The translations under genes and the position numbers were made by a program. Positions 46,732 through 55,958 of a stretch of DNA of 64,000 bases are shown here, piece after piece (the stretch's first letter is position 1; each line of letters starts with the position of its first letter). The notes below the pieces were generated by a model that was given only the letters and a program-made list of their open reading frames with translations, was not told the origin of the DNA and did not search any database. Source of the DNA: Desulfoluna limicola (GTDB taxonomy: Bacteria > Desulfobacterota > Desulfobacteria > Desulfobacterales > Desulfolunaceae); the NCBI RefSeq assembly GCF_021654575.1, contig NZ_AP024488.1:1736001-1800000 (forward strand). The letters run 5' to 3'.

Positions 46732-48096
46732 TCAGAGCCCCAAAAGCTGAGTGGCAATTCGAAAGTAGCAGTAGACGCTGATAATATCGATACTGGTGGT
46801 CACAAAAGGGCCGGTGGCTACCGCCGGGTCGATATTGATCCGTCCGAAGACCATGGGAACCAGAGAGCCCACCAGGGCCGCGATGGACATGGAGGAGAGA
46901 ACCGCCAGCCCGACAGAGACGGCGAGCATGGCCGTGTTGAGCTCGGCACCGAAGCGAATCTGAGCGGCCAGGGCGATAAGGCTGCCGTAAATCATGCCCA
47001 AGATCACGCCGATACTGAGTTCCTTGCTCACCACATTCCAGAGGTCCGTGGTGACAAGCCGCCCTGTTGCCAGGCCACGCACCACAATGGTGGAGGACTG
47101 GGTGCCGATGTTGCCGCCCATACCCATGATAACGGGAAGAAAGGCCGCCAGGTAAGTCACCTGTTGCAAGGTGTGCTCAAAGTGGCCGATGATAAAAAAG
47201 GCCATGATCCCCCCCAGGCAGCTTGCAAAGAGCCAGGGCAGGCGAATCCGGGTGCTGCTCATCACCGACTGGGTTTCTACGAACTCTTCGCCCACACCGG
47301 CCATCTTGAGAATATCCTCCGTGGCCTCCTGGCGGAAAATGTCGATGACGTCATCGACGGTGACGATGCCCATAAGGCGGTTGTTGTCATCCACAACAGG
47401 AACCGCCAGAATATCGTAACGCGCAACGAGCTTGGCCACCTCTTCCTGGTCCATATCGGTCTTCACGGAGAAGATGTCCGTGGTCATAAACTCTTTTAAG
47501 GGGGTTACGGGCTTGACCACGACGAGTTGACGCAGAGACACCACCCCCACAAGACGCTCATGCTCATCCACCACATACAGATAAAAAGGCATCTCAACAT
47601 CGGGGTAGTCTTTCTGGAGGGATTCGATGGCCTCTTTTGCCGAGATATTTTCGGAAAGCGCCACAAAATCGGGGACCATGATGCCACCGGCGGTGTCATC
47701 ATCGTAACTGAGAAGGTCCTCGACCTCTTCGGACTCCTCGGTGTTCATCTTCTCAAGAACGGCGTCGGCTGTCTCACGGGGCAGGTCGGCAATAAGGTCC
47801 GCCACATCATCGGCGGGCATGAAATCAAACACTTCAAGAAGTTCATCCACCGCCATGGTTTCGATGAAGTCCGTAATGGTGTATTCGGTCAGCTCACTTA
47901 AGAGCACAGCCCGCTGCTCATAATCCTCGATCATGTCAAAGAGCTTGCGTTGACTGTTGATGGAAAGGTTCCTGAAGATGACTGAAAGGTCTGCCGCGTG
48001 GGTCTTGTTCACGATTTTTCGAAGGTTGGAACTGGCCCCGCGCCTCAACAGCCGCTTTATGGTTTCTTCAAGGATTTTACTCCTGTCTTCGCTCAT
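46732..48096 (-). CDS. mgtE: Magnesium transporter MgtE
   Basis: 454-aa magnesium channel: N-terminal MgtE domain (about 35-135) with ELLEVFDFMPADDVADLIAD-type helices, two CBS domains (about 140-260) that sense magnesium, and five membrane segments at the C-terminus with the conserved GGNIGTQSST pore sequence. ATG 48096 has GGGAGG 7 nt upstream; the longer frame from 48165 crosses the leader hairpin and is rejected. First gene before recO and the kinase. Confidence 0.95.
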   Translation of the reverse strand: MSEDRSKILEETIKRLLRRGASSNLRKIVNKTHAADLSVIFRNLSINSQRKLFDMIEDYEQRAVLLSELTEYTITDFIETMAVDELLEVFDFMPADDVADLIADLPRETADAVLEKMNTEESEEVEDLLSYDDDTAGGIMVPDFVALSENISAKEAIESLQKDYPDVEMPFYLYVVDEHERLVGVVSLRQLVVVKPVTPLKEFMTTDIFSVKTDMDQEEVAKLVARYDILAVPVVDDNNRLMGIVTVDDVIDIFRQEATEDILKMAGVGEEFVETQSVMSSTRIRLPWLFASCLGGIMAFFIIGHFEHTLQQVTYLAAFLPVIMGMGGNIGTQSSTIVVRGLATGRLVTTDLWNVVSKELSIGVILGMIYGSLIALAAQIRFGAELNTAMLAVSVGLAVLSSMSIAALVGSLVPMVFGRINIDPAVATGPFVTTSIDIISVYCYFRIATQLLGL

Positions 48097-48163
48097 GACA
48101 TACCTCCCTGCAATGCAGGACCACCGGTGCACCTGGTGGCGCATGATCCTGCCGACAGACAGC

Positions 48164-48222
48164 ACACAGCAGTCATGAAGCGCCCGGCACCGCCGGAGAG
48201 TTGCCCTTCAGGACTGCTGTGT
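48164..48222 (-). promoter_or_regulatory. Large leader hairpin of mgtE
   Basis: A 59-nt inverted repeat: ACACAGCAGTC arms pair perfectly with GACTGCTGTGT, extended by CTGAAG/CTTCA, with an inner CCGGCGG/CCGCCGG stem. It lies about 68 nt upstream of the mgtE start. It could be a magnesium-responsive leader or a terminator of rodZ without a U-tract. The intergenic region 48097-48389 holds no gene. Confidence 0.4.
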
Positions 48223-48389
48223 CCTGTAATCAGCCCGATACACCAAAGAGGCATAAGGTGCCCTGGCCGCATCGGGGTTAAATGGTTTCGCACCCTGCTC
48301 TTAACGTGGGCGCAGCATGAAAGAAGCCGACCATGATATGCCGACTCCACTGATAAATCTCGTTCGGGGCAGGTGGCCCATCAGACCCG

Positions 48390-48758
48390 TCATGGGATCC
48401 GAAGTGTCACGGGCCGACCACATCGGCCGGGAATTTCCACCGGCCTGCCGTTGTAAAAGAGTGCCACCGCACACTTGTCTTCCACCAGAATATTAAAGCC
48501 CTCCACGGCACGGATGGAAATGCGCTCCCCTTGCTTCATGGAGTAGGTCATGGGCAGGCTGCCGTCGGCGCTCACCTTCACCTGTGCGGATCCGGCAGAA
48601 AGGATTTCCAGAAGGAGCCGCTCCTGCACCTTTTCGGTGCGCCCCTTCTTCCCCACCTCTTTTTTGGGAGTTATTTGGGCCTCGGAAAGAGGCCCTTCCT
48701 GCAGTGATACGTTGTTTTCAGGGTGCGTCAAAAAAAAAAAGAACACCACCTGCAACAA
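48390..48758 (-). CDS. rodZ: RodZ, periplasmic C-terminal part, in a shifted frame
   Basis: Second part of the split RodZ. It continues from the membrane segment with LTHPENN, a polar linker, and a C-terminal beta domain (LLLEILSAGSAQVKV, GERISIRAVEG, VALFYNGRPVEI) of the DUF4115 type found at the RodZ C-terminus. It has no start codon of its own with a ribosome site. It is in frame with the N-terminal part only if one T is lost or skipped in the 11-T run (48730-48740 on the plus strand). See the N-terminal part. Confidence 0.75.
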   Translation of the reverse strand: MLQVVFFFFLTHPENNVSLQEGPLSEAQITPKKEVGKKGRTEKVQERLLLEILSAGSAQVKVSADGSLPMTYSMKQGERISIRAVEGFNILVEDKCAVALFYNGRPVEIPGRCGRPVTLRIP

Positions 48759-49107
48759 GAAAAATCAGACAAAGCAACAGACACAACAGCCCAAGGCTCC
48801 GTTTGCGGTTTTGAGGGCTGTAGAACGTGTTGTTCTCCTGCTTGGGGGGATACTCTTCCAGGTAAAGGGAGACCGCCGTTTCACCGTCGGCCCCACACGC
48901 CGCGGCGACGTTGCGGAGAAAGCTCTTGAGAAGCGCATCTTCAGGCAGGGCGCTTCGGTTGCCCGCTTCGATGCTCTCCATCACAAAACGGGAGAGCTTG
49001 GTTTCATGGCATACCGACTCTACAGTGAGGCCGTTTTTAACCCTGAAATCACGCAGGTACGACCCAAACGAGGGGTGTTCCTGCGTGTCATCGTTGTGGC
49101 CGGCCAT
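48718..49107 (-). CDS. rodZ: RodZ, cytoplasmic helix-turn-helix and membrane segment
   Basis: RodZ links the MreB cytoskeleton to the cell-wall elongation machinery. This part has an HTH_25 domain (SFGSYLRDFRVKNGLT to about residue 90), a positively charged NRKR stop and one hydrophobic segment (LGLLCLLLCLIFLVAGGV). It then runs into an 11-T tract, where the frame ends after FFFDAP at 48718. The periplasmic domain follows in another frame. ATG 49107 is used; ATG 49143, overlapping the preceding stop (TAATG) and with AAGGTGA upstream, is about as likely. Sequencing error, phase variation and transcriptional slippage are all possible. Confidence 0.75.
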   Translation of the reverse strand: MAGHNDDTQEHPSFGSYLRDFRVKNGLTVESVCHETKLSRFVMESIEAGNRSALPEDALLKSFLRNVAAACGADGETAVSLYLEEYPPKQENNTFYSPQNRKRSLGLLCLLLCLIFLVAGGVLFFFDAP

Positions 49108-49142
49108 GGGCCCCCTTCCCTCACTGCCGCCTGTCCGCGACA

Positions 49143-49823
49143 TTACTGGATCACCTTGATGTGTGCCTCTTTTTTCAAATCGCTGAGCCACTGGGCAAAT
49201 TTTTTCCCCACGGCGTCCTCATAGAGCTGATCGGAAATAAAGGTTCGAAGTTCATCCAGGGATTTGTCCCCGAGTTCCTTCTTGTTTTCATCGTAATAGG
49301 CCTGAACATCTTCGTCGGTGATCACGATCTTCGACTTCACCTCGTAGCTCACCAGACGGTTCCTCTGAAGCTGGCTGCGAATCTCACCCCGGTAGGTCTC
49401 GTAGTCTACACCCTGGCTCGCAAGTTGTGCCCGCAGGGTTTCATCGGTAAACCGGTTAAGGCTCTTGACCCGCTCAATGGCCCGGTCCACTTCCGCCTCA
49501 CCTATTTGGATATCTTTTTTTGCCACCAGCTGATCGGTGAGTTTCTTCTCAACGAGCTGGCTGATTATGTCTTCACGAAGCTTGAACCGTACCTGCATCT
49601 CTTTTTCCAGGGAGTAGTTCATCTGACGGATCTTGGTTTCGTAAGGCGAGAGGGCCTCGTTGAGGTCTGAAAGGGTGACCACATCATCGTTGACCACGGC
49701 CACGATACGATCGATCACTTCGGGTTTATCTGCTCGCGCTGTCCCTGGCGTCAGGCAAAGAGCTGCAATCATGAGCATAATAAAAAAAGATGTTCCCAAA
49801 TGTCCAGTCGTTGACTTTATCAT
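49143..49823 (-). CDS. SurA N-terminal domain periplasmic chaperone
   Basis: 226-aa exported protein: signal peptide (hydrophobic core MLMIAALCL, cleavage near ARA), then the SurA_N pattern IDRIVAVVNDDVVTLSDLNEAL, a long helical region and a C-terminal helix. No parvulin (PPIase) domain follows, so it is a chaperone-type SurA homologue that should help outer-membrane protein folding. ATG 49823. Third gene in mfd - lipoprotein - this - rodZ. The upstream gap 49824-50081 (258 bp) shows nothing clear. Confidence 0.85.
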   Translation of the reverse strand: MIKSTTGHLGTSFFIMLMIAALCLTPGTARADKPEVIDRIVAVVNDDVVTLSDLNEALSPYETKIRQMNYSLEKEMQVRFKLREDIISQLVEKKLTDQLVAKKDIQIGEAEVDRAIERVKSLNRFTDETLRAQLASQGVDYETYRGEIRSQLQRNRLVSYEVKSKIVITDEDVQAYYDENKKELGDKSLDELRTFISDQLYEDAVGKKFAQWLSDLKKEAHIKVIQ

Positions 49824-50081
49824 ATTCCATCCGATTTTGTTTAAACACGCATGCAGCAACCGCCATCAACACAATGGCTCTGGTTCGCAGCATGGCGTTG
49901 GACCCCATATTCACAGGGTTTGAACTCGGAAAAATCGTTATACATAATCAAGACATACTGCCGAATGGCTTTCTGATGCAAACCCTTAGTCCGCCTCTTT
50001 AAGTGCGTGACGTCTCTTGAACGGCTGATGCGTCGATTGTGCCTTTCTTATTATCCGTGTCCCCTGCCCCACCGTGGAAGG

Positions 50082-50744
50082 TTACGGCCTGCCTTCTTCA
50101 AGGATCTTTTCCCACAATTCGCCGTTAACTTCAATTGAATATTTTCCCTCAACGCTCCGACGCCAATGCCGGTAGCCTGCCTCCATCCTGACTCGCTTCG
50201 CCTGCTGGATCAGCCCCTGCTCGCTCACACCGGCCTTAACATCCCTCCGGGCCGCCTGAAAGTCATCATAGGTGAGATGGAGTTCCTTTCCGAATTCGGA
50301 TTTGAGAACCTTTTTCACCAGAAGGTGTTTCTCCAAACGGCGTCTCCATGTCTCCAGAGAGATCCCCCGGTTCATCAGTTCCTTTTCAAACGCACCCTCC
50401 GGGTACCCCTCCCGGGCTTCCCGTACCGCTGATTCCAACTCAGCGCTTTGCAGGGACACCCCTTTTTCATCGGCAACGGCGAGGAGAAGCAGTTCCTCCT
50501 GGAGCTGGTGATACACCCCCTGCCTTATGGCGACAACCTCATCCCCACGGGACAGGCTCTCGTAGGGGTACCCCTGAAGTGCCAGCTTCAGGGCGTCTTG
50601 ATAATCCCCTGCGGTCACCACCCGCTCCCCGCATGAGAAAAGCCATGTGGAGCCAGGCTCTTTCTCCCCGCCAACACAACCGACAAAAAACAGGGCCAGG
50701 AAAAGGAGCGGCCAGGCCTTTTTAAGCATCCGACGGGTTAACAT
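50082..50744 (-). CDS. SurA-like lipoprotein
   Basis: 220-aa protein with a lipoprotein-type signal (hydrophobic core LLFLALFFVGC, Cys near residue 23) and a SurA_N/trigger-like helical region (VYHQLQEELLLLAVADEKG). Probably anchored in a membrane facing the periplasm and working with the SurA-like gene downstream. ATG 50744 overlaps the mfd 3' end by 23 bp with AAGGAG upstream; ATG 50729 has no ribosome site. The lipobox residue at -3 is F rather than L, so lipidation is likely but not certain. Confidence 0.75.
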   Translation of the reverse strand: MLTRRMLKKAWPLLFLALFFVGCVGGEKEPGSTWLFSCGERVVTAGDYQDALKLALQGYPYESLSRGDEVVAIRQGVYHQLQEELLLLAVADEKGVSLQSAELESAVREAREGYPEGAFEKELMNRGISLETWRRRLEKHLLVKKVLKSEFGKELHLTYDDFQAARRDVKAGVSEQGLIQQAKRVRMEAGYRHWRRSVEGKYSIEVNGELWEKILEEGRP

Positions 50745-53700
50745 AGGCTCCGATCTCCTTGAGAATGTTCTTCACTTGATTGAGAAGGCTGTTGTTGCTC
50801 CCCTTGGTCAGGCTTGCCCGGAACAAAAGGTCCGGTGTCAGCTCATAGCGCCCCTCTCCCCTGGCTGTCACCTCAACAATGGCATGGGGAACCTTCTGGT
50901 GCAGATCAGAAAATGAGAGGGAGAGCTGGGTGCCCGAAAGCTCCAGCTTTTTCACACCGGCCCTCAAGGCCTGTATCCTCAGCATGATTTTAAGAAGAAC
51001 GTTCATGGCTTCTTCAGGCATCTTCCCGTACCGATCGACGAGCTCCCCCTTGAAGTCGGCAATCTCTTTGACCTCACGCATACGCGCAAGCCGGCGGTAA
51101 AGCACAAGGCGCTGCTCAATATCCGGAATAAAATCTTCAGGGAAATAGGTGGAGAAGTTGACATTGATCTCCGGCTCAAGCGCATGGACCTTGGGCTGCC
51201 CCTTCAGCTCGGAAATGGTCTCGTCCATAAGGGTCAAAAACATATCGTAACCAACGGCGGCAATATGACCCGACTGGGATGCCCCCAGGGCTGCACCGCC
51301 ACCTCGTATCTGAAGATCGCTCATGGCAATCTGGAACCCGGACCCCAGGTCGGTGTGCTCCATCAGCACCTTCATACGCCGTGACGCGTCCCTGCTGAGG
51401 CGGGCCTCCTCCGGGACAAAGAGATAGGCAAAGGCCTGTTCGTCGCCCCGGCCGATGCGCCCCCGGAGCTGATAAAGCTGGGAGAGGCCAAAACGGTCCG
51501 CACGATTCACGATCATGGTATTGGCCGAAGGAATGTCCAGGCCCGATTCTATGATGGTCGTGGTCACCAGCACATCAATCTGCTTCTCCACAAAGGCGAA
51601 CATCACCTTTTCAAGTTCGCGTTCCGTCTGCTGCCCATGGGCCACCCCAACCCGGGCGCTGGGCACCAGGGTCCGAATGCGGTCGGCGATGCGCTCGATG
51701 GAAGCGACGTTGTTGTGGACAAAAAAGACCTGCCCCTGGCGATCCAACTCCTTGGTGATCGCCTCACCCACGATGGCGTCATCGTATTCCGCGATATAAC
51801 TGATGATGGCCTGCCGCTCTTCCGGCGGCGTGGAGATCACGCTGATGTCCCGCATGCCGGCAAGGGACATGTGGAGCGTCCTCGGGATGGGTGTGGCTGA
51901 AAGGGCCAGGACATCCACGGTGCTCTTGAGCGCTTTCAGCTTTTCCTTGTGGCGCACCCCGAAGCGCTGCTCCTCGTCAATAATAAGGAGGCCGAGGTCT
52001 TGAAAATCGATATCGCCGGAGAAGAGGCGGTGGGTGCCGATGACGATGTCCACCTTGCCTTCCCCAAGAGCCGTCACAATGCGCCGCTGTTCCGAGGCTT
52101 TGCGAAAACGGCTGAGGCTCTCCACAATGACTGGATACCGATCAAACCGCTCGCGAAAGGTCTTCAGGTGCTGCTCGGCAAGCACCGTGGTGGGCACCAG
52201 CACCGCCACCTGCTTGCCGTCTGACACGGATTTAAACGCTGCCCGCATGGCGACTTCGGTCTTGCCGTACCCCACATCACCACACACCAGGCGGTCCATG
52301 GAGGTCTCTTTTTCCATGTCCTCCAGAACGTCTTCAATGGCCCCGAGCTGATCCCGGGTCTCTTCGTAAGGAAATGATGCCTGAAATTCATTGAAGTAAG
52401 CGTCGGCAGCCGAAAATTTGAACCCTTTCTTCACCTTCCGTTCGGCATAGAGCTTGAGAAGCTCTCCGGCCATTTTCTCCACATCCTTCTTGGCCTTGGC
52501 CTTGACCTTCTCCCAGGATTTTCCGCCCATGCGATCCAGGATGGGGCTGTGGCCTTCGATGCCCACATACTTCTGTATCAACCCCATGCGGTCGACGGGT
52601 AGATACAGACGGTCCTCATCCTTGTAGACGATGGCAAGGTAATCGCTGGTAATCCGTCCCACCACAATCTTTTCGAGCCCCACGTAACGGCCGATGCCAT
52701 GTTCGTCGTGAACCACCAGGTCCCCCTCTTTCAATTCGCCGAGGGAGAGCAGTTCATCACGGGCCCGCCTGTTGGTGCTGCGTACCACCCGACGCTTGGC
52801 GCCGAAGATTTCATCCTCTGTGATCACGGCCAGACCTGCGTCCGGCCAGAAGAAACCGGAGGACAAACTCCCCACCCCAATACGAACGGCACCGCCGCGG
52901 GCTGTGGCCTCACGGTTGAAGGCCCCCACCGGCGGCTCGATACCATAGGGTTTCAAGAGATCCAGAAGGCGATCCACCTGGGGTTCCCTGCTGCAGAGAA
53001 TCCAGGTGAGGTGCCCCTCCTGACGAAGGGATTCAAGACGATCCACCAGGGGCTTGAGGGGGGCGTCCTCTTTTGTGGGGCGCGTTTTGAGCTCCGCGGT
53101 AAGAGCGCTGTGATCCGAGACCGCAAGGTTAAGCACCCGCTTGTTCTCTGCCGAGCCGCTGACGGAGACCATGGCATACTCCAGGACACGGCAGGAAGAG
53201 AGTTGCTCTGTCAGCTCGTCCCCTGTCAGAAAAAGCTGATCAGGCTCAACGGTAATGCGATTTCCCTTCCGGGCGAGTTCATAGTTACCGCTTACCCGCT
53301 GAAGGAAAATATCACGACTCCTGCTGATCCCTTCGGGCTCGGGAACCACCACAAGGGCATTTGAAGGAAGATAGTCTGTAAAGGTGTCCAGCTTTGGGTA
53401 CACGAGTGAGAGAAGACTCTCCACACAGGAATCGCCCTCCTCCGCCTTCACCTTGCCAACCAGGTCCTTGACCTCTTCCAAGGGGACTCCGGCATCGGCA
53501 GCCGCCCTTCGAATGCGCCCCACGACCCCTTCGAGGGCTTCCCGCCTCAGGATCGTTTCCCGGGCCGGCAGAACGACCGCCTCAGGAATGGAGCCCTTCC
53601 TGCGCTGGTTCGATGCGGAAAAAAGGCGGATGGAGTCCACCACGTCCCCAAAAAACTCCACACGCACCGGATCATCGTGGTACGGCGAAAAAAAATCGAT

Positions 53701-54240
53701 GATCCCGCCCCGCACCGAGAAATCACCCGGATCTTCCACAATGGACGTGCGCACATACCCACCGGCCACAAGAGTGGCGATGAGCTCCTGGCGATCCACC
53801 TCCTCATTGACCATCAGAAGATCGGCATAATCATTCATCTCCTCCCTGGGAATAAGACGCTGCATCAGCGTGTCCACGGTGGTGACCACAATCTTCGGCA
53901 TCCGCCCTTCCAGCATGGCGTAAAGGGTACGAATCCTTTTTGCGGATGTTTCAGCGTGGTACGAGACCGATTTATAGGGCAGGATATTGTAGGGAGGAAA
54001 AAGGGCTGCTGTCTCCTCGGGGGGAACACCTGTAAATAAGGAGAGGTCCCCCAGAAAGGTGTCCACCTCTTTCATGGTGGGAAGCACCACCACAAGGGGA
54101 CCGGAGTAGAGACGGGAGATCTCGGCGGTGACCAGGGCTTTTTCCGCCCCGGCCAAACCGGTGATAACGGAGGAGAAGCCCTTGTCGGGAGACTGCGCCA
54201 CAAAGGGTCGCAGGATGTTTTCCACTTGATTTTGAGCCAT
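50722..54240 (-). CDS. mfd: Transcription-repair coupling factor Mfd
   Basis: Removes stalled RNA polymerase and recruits UvrA. The 1172-aa protein has UvrB-like N-terminal modules, the RNA polymerase-interacting domain (LKEGDLVVHDEHGIGRY near residue 500), translocase motifs CGDVGYGKTE (Walker A) and IDEEQRFG, TTIIESGLD and QLRGRIGR, and a C-terminal domain. ATG 54240; a GTG at 54246 is equally weak in ribosome site. Its usual partners uvrB-uvrC are at 14340-18205. Divergent from ugd. Confidence 0.97.
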   Translation of the reverse strand: MAQNQVENILRPFVAQSPDKGFSSVITGLAGAEKALVTAEISRLYSGPLVVVLPTMKEVDTFLGDLSLFTGVPPEETAALFPPYNILPYKSVSYHAETSAKRIRTLYAMLEGRMPKIVVTTVDTLMQRLIPREEMNDYADLLMVNEEVDRQELIATLVAGGYVRTSIVEDPGDFSVRGGIIDFFSPYHDDPVRVEFFGDVVDSIRLFSASNQRRKGSIPEAVVLPARETILRREALEGVVGRIRRAAADAGVPLEEVKDLVGKVKAEEGDSCVESLLSLVYPKLDTFTDYLPSNALVVVPEPEGISRSRDIFLQRVSGNYELARKGNRITVEPDQLFLTGDELTEQLSSCRVLEYAMVSVSGSAENKRVLNLAVSDHSALTAELKTRPTKEDAPLKPLVDRLESLRQEGHLTWILCSREPQVDRLLDLLKPYGIEPPVGAFNREATARGGAVRIGVGSLSSGFFWPDAGLAVITEDEIFGAKRRVVRSTNRRARDELLSLGELKEGDLVVHDEHGIGRYVGLEKIVVGRITSDYLAIVYKDEDRLYLPVDRMGLIQKYVGIEGHSPILDRMGGKSWEKVKAKAKKDVEKMAGELLKLYAERKVKKGFKFSAADAYFNEFQASFPYEETRDQLGAIEDVLEDMEKETSMDRLVCGDVGYGKTEVAMRAAFKSVSDGKQVAVLVPTTVLAEQHLKTFRERFDRYPVIVESLSRFRKASEQRRIVTALGEGKVDIVIGTHRLFSGDIDFQDLGLLIIDEEQRFGVRHKEKLKALKSTVDVLALSATPIPRTLHMSLAGMRDISVISTPPEERQAIISYIAEYDDAIVGEAITKELDRQGQVFFVHNNVASIERIADRIRTLVPSARVGVAHGQQTERELEKVMFAFVEKQIDVLVTTTIIESGLDIPSANTMIVNRADRFGLSQLYQLRGRIGRGDEQAFAYLFVPEEARLSRDASRRMKVLMEHTDLGSGFQIAMSDLQIRGGGAALGASQSGHIAAVGYDMFLTLMDETISELKGQPKVHALEPEINVNFSTYFPEDFIPDIEQRLVLYRRLARMREVKEIADFKGELVDRYGKMPEEAMNVLLKIMLRIQALRAGVKKLELSGTQLSLSFSDLHQKVPHAIVEVTARGEGRYELTPDLLFRASLTKGSNNSLLNQVKNILKEIGAYVNPSDA

Positions 54241-54354
54241 ATTCACTGTACGGAAACGTTACGGTTCGAAGACAAAAACGTTTGATAGCCACTGGCGGAT
54301 AAAAGCGCCGCACCTCAAGGTGTGCACAAGGCTCGGAGTCCTTGAAAAATAAAG

Positions 54355-54365
54355 GCCTCCGGCGG
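54355..54365 (+). repeat. Element terminus E12
   Basis: A solitary GCCTCCGGCGG in the mfd-ugd divergent region; CACCTCAAGGTGTG at 54311-54324 recalls the L1 hairpin. No second end. Confidence 0.45.
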
Positions 54366-54533
54366 AATGCTTGCGTCAGAGCCTACAGGAAATATCCCAA
54401 GACAACAACACCCATTTGCGAGATTCCACCCCCCTGGCTCAAAATGAATTCACACGAAGTAAGCCCCTTAATCCAGGCAACGCCTTAATCATTCACCTGA
54501 AACAGAGTCTCAAGCCCGAACCCGGAGATAACC

Positions 54534-55862
54534 ATGCATATTACAATTATCGGTACAGGCTATGTGGGCCTGGTCACCGGCGCCTGCTTTTCTGAAATGG
54601 GAAACCACGTGACCTGTGTGGACGTGGATAAATCCAAAATCGAAAACCTCAAAAAAGGGATTCTTCCCATCTACGAACCGGGTCTTGAACCCCTGGTGGT
54701 CAACAACCACAAGAGTGGCCTGCTCAAATTCACAACGGACCTTTCTGCAGCCATGGAAGATTCCGATCTTTTCTTCATCGCCGTGGGAACCCCACCTGGT
54801 GAAGACGGTTCAGCAGATCTTCAATACGTCCTGGCTGTTGCCAGTGAAATTGGGCACCACCTGACAAGGTACGCCGTCATCGTCGACAAATCAACCGTAC
54901 CTGTAGGAACCGCCGATAAAGTTCGAAATGCCATCCAGGAAGAGCTAACCAAACGGAAAGTGACCGTCGAGTTTGACGTGGTAAGCAACCCTGAGTTTCT
55001 TAAGGAAGGTGCCGCTGTTGGAGACTTCATGCGTCCCGACCGTGTTGTTATCGGGACAGATTCCCTCCGCTCTGAAAAAATCATGAAGGATCTCTATGCT
55101 CCCTTTTCCCGCGTTCAGGACAAAATTGTCTCCATGGGCATCCGGGATGCAGAGATGACCAAGTACGCTGCAAACTCTCTCCTTGCCACCAAAATCTCCT
55201 TCATGAATGAGATTGCTTTTATGTGCGAAAAATTAGGGGTGGATGTGGAGAACGTCAGAAAAGGAATTGGCTCTGACAGTCGCATCGGTTACAGCTTCAT
55301 ATATGCAGGATGCGGCTATGGCGGGTCCTGCTTCCCCAAAGATGTGCAGGCCCTCATTCGAACGGCAGGGGAGGCCGGCTTTTCACCCTTGATCCTTGAA
55401 GCCGTGGAAAAGCGAAATGCCATGCAGAAAAAACGCCTGTTTGAAAAGGTCATCAGTCACTTTGGCAGTGACCTTTCCGGACTTCGCTTCGGCATCTGGG
55501 GGCTGGCATTCAAACCTGGCACCGATGACATGCGCGAAGCACCAGCCACAGTGGTTATTGACCAGCTTATAAATGCGGGGGCCACTGTTACAGCATACGA
55601 TCCCGTGGCCATGGAAGAAGCAAAGCATACCCTGGCTACGCACCTTAAAAACAGCAAACTCACCTTGGCGGATCATCAGTATGACGCCATAAAAGATGCG
55701 GATGCCATGCTTCTCGTCACAGAGTGGAAGCCCTTTCGGCAACCTGATTTCGAAGCCATGAAGCGCCTCATGGCCCGGCCGGTCATTTTTGACGGACGAA
55801 ACCAGTACAACCCTGAACAACTGAAAGAAGAAGGGTTCCACTACGAAGGAATCGGACGATAA
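54534..55862 (+). CDS. ugd: UDP-glucose 6-dehydrogenase
   Basis: Oxidises UDP-glucose twice with NAD to UDP-glucuronate for surface polysaccharides. 442 aa: N-terminal Rossmann GTGYVGLVTG, catalytic Cys266 in GCGYGGSCFPKD, and C-terminal UDP-binding domain with GLAFKPGTDD. GGAG lies 6 nt before ATG 54534. It is a single gene with its own terminator; no polysaccharide cluster is adjacent. Confidence 0.96.
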   Translation: MHITIIGTGYVGLVTGACFSEMGNHVTCVDVDKSKIENLKKGILPIYEPGLEPLVVNNHKSGLLKFTTDLSAAMEDSDLFFIAVGTPPGEDGSADLQYVLAVASEIGHHLTRYAVIVDKSTVPVGTADKVRNAIQEELTKRKVTVEFDVVSNPEFLKEGAAVGDFMRPDRVVIGTDSLRSEKIMKDLYAPFSRVQDKIVSMGIRDAEMTKYAANSLLATKISFMNEIAFMCEKLGVDVENVRKGIGSDSRIGYSFIYAGCGYGGSCFPKDVQALIRTAGEAGFSPLILEAVEKRNAMQKKRLFEKVISHFGSDLSGLRFGIWGLAFKPGTDDMREAPATVVIDQLINAGATVTAYDPVAMEEAKHTLATHLKNSKLTLADHQYDAIKDADAMLLVTEWKPFRQPDFEAMKRLMARPVIFDGRNQYNPEQLKEEGFHYEGIGR

Positions 55863-55880
55863 CGGCTATATAAAACGAAA

Positions 55881-55910
55881 GAGGGCATGCTCGAAAGCAT
55901 GCCCTCTTCA
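55881..55910. terminator. Terminator after ugd
   Basis: Perfect 11-bp stem GAGGGCATGCT (55881-55891) / AGCATGCCCTC (55896-55906) with a CGAA loop. Only a short U-rich tail follows; the minus side has a weak A-run. Confidence 0.7.
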
Positions 55911-55958
55911 TATCGCAATGCGGCGATCCGTTCACGGAGAGCTGTCACTGCTGCCCGG

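Noticed and set aside
48097..48389. M-box magnesium riboswitch upstream of mgtE
   Set aside because: A large hairpin exists, but I could not match the conserved M-box core, so only a generic leader hairpin is reported.
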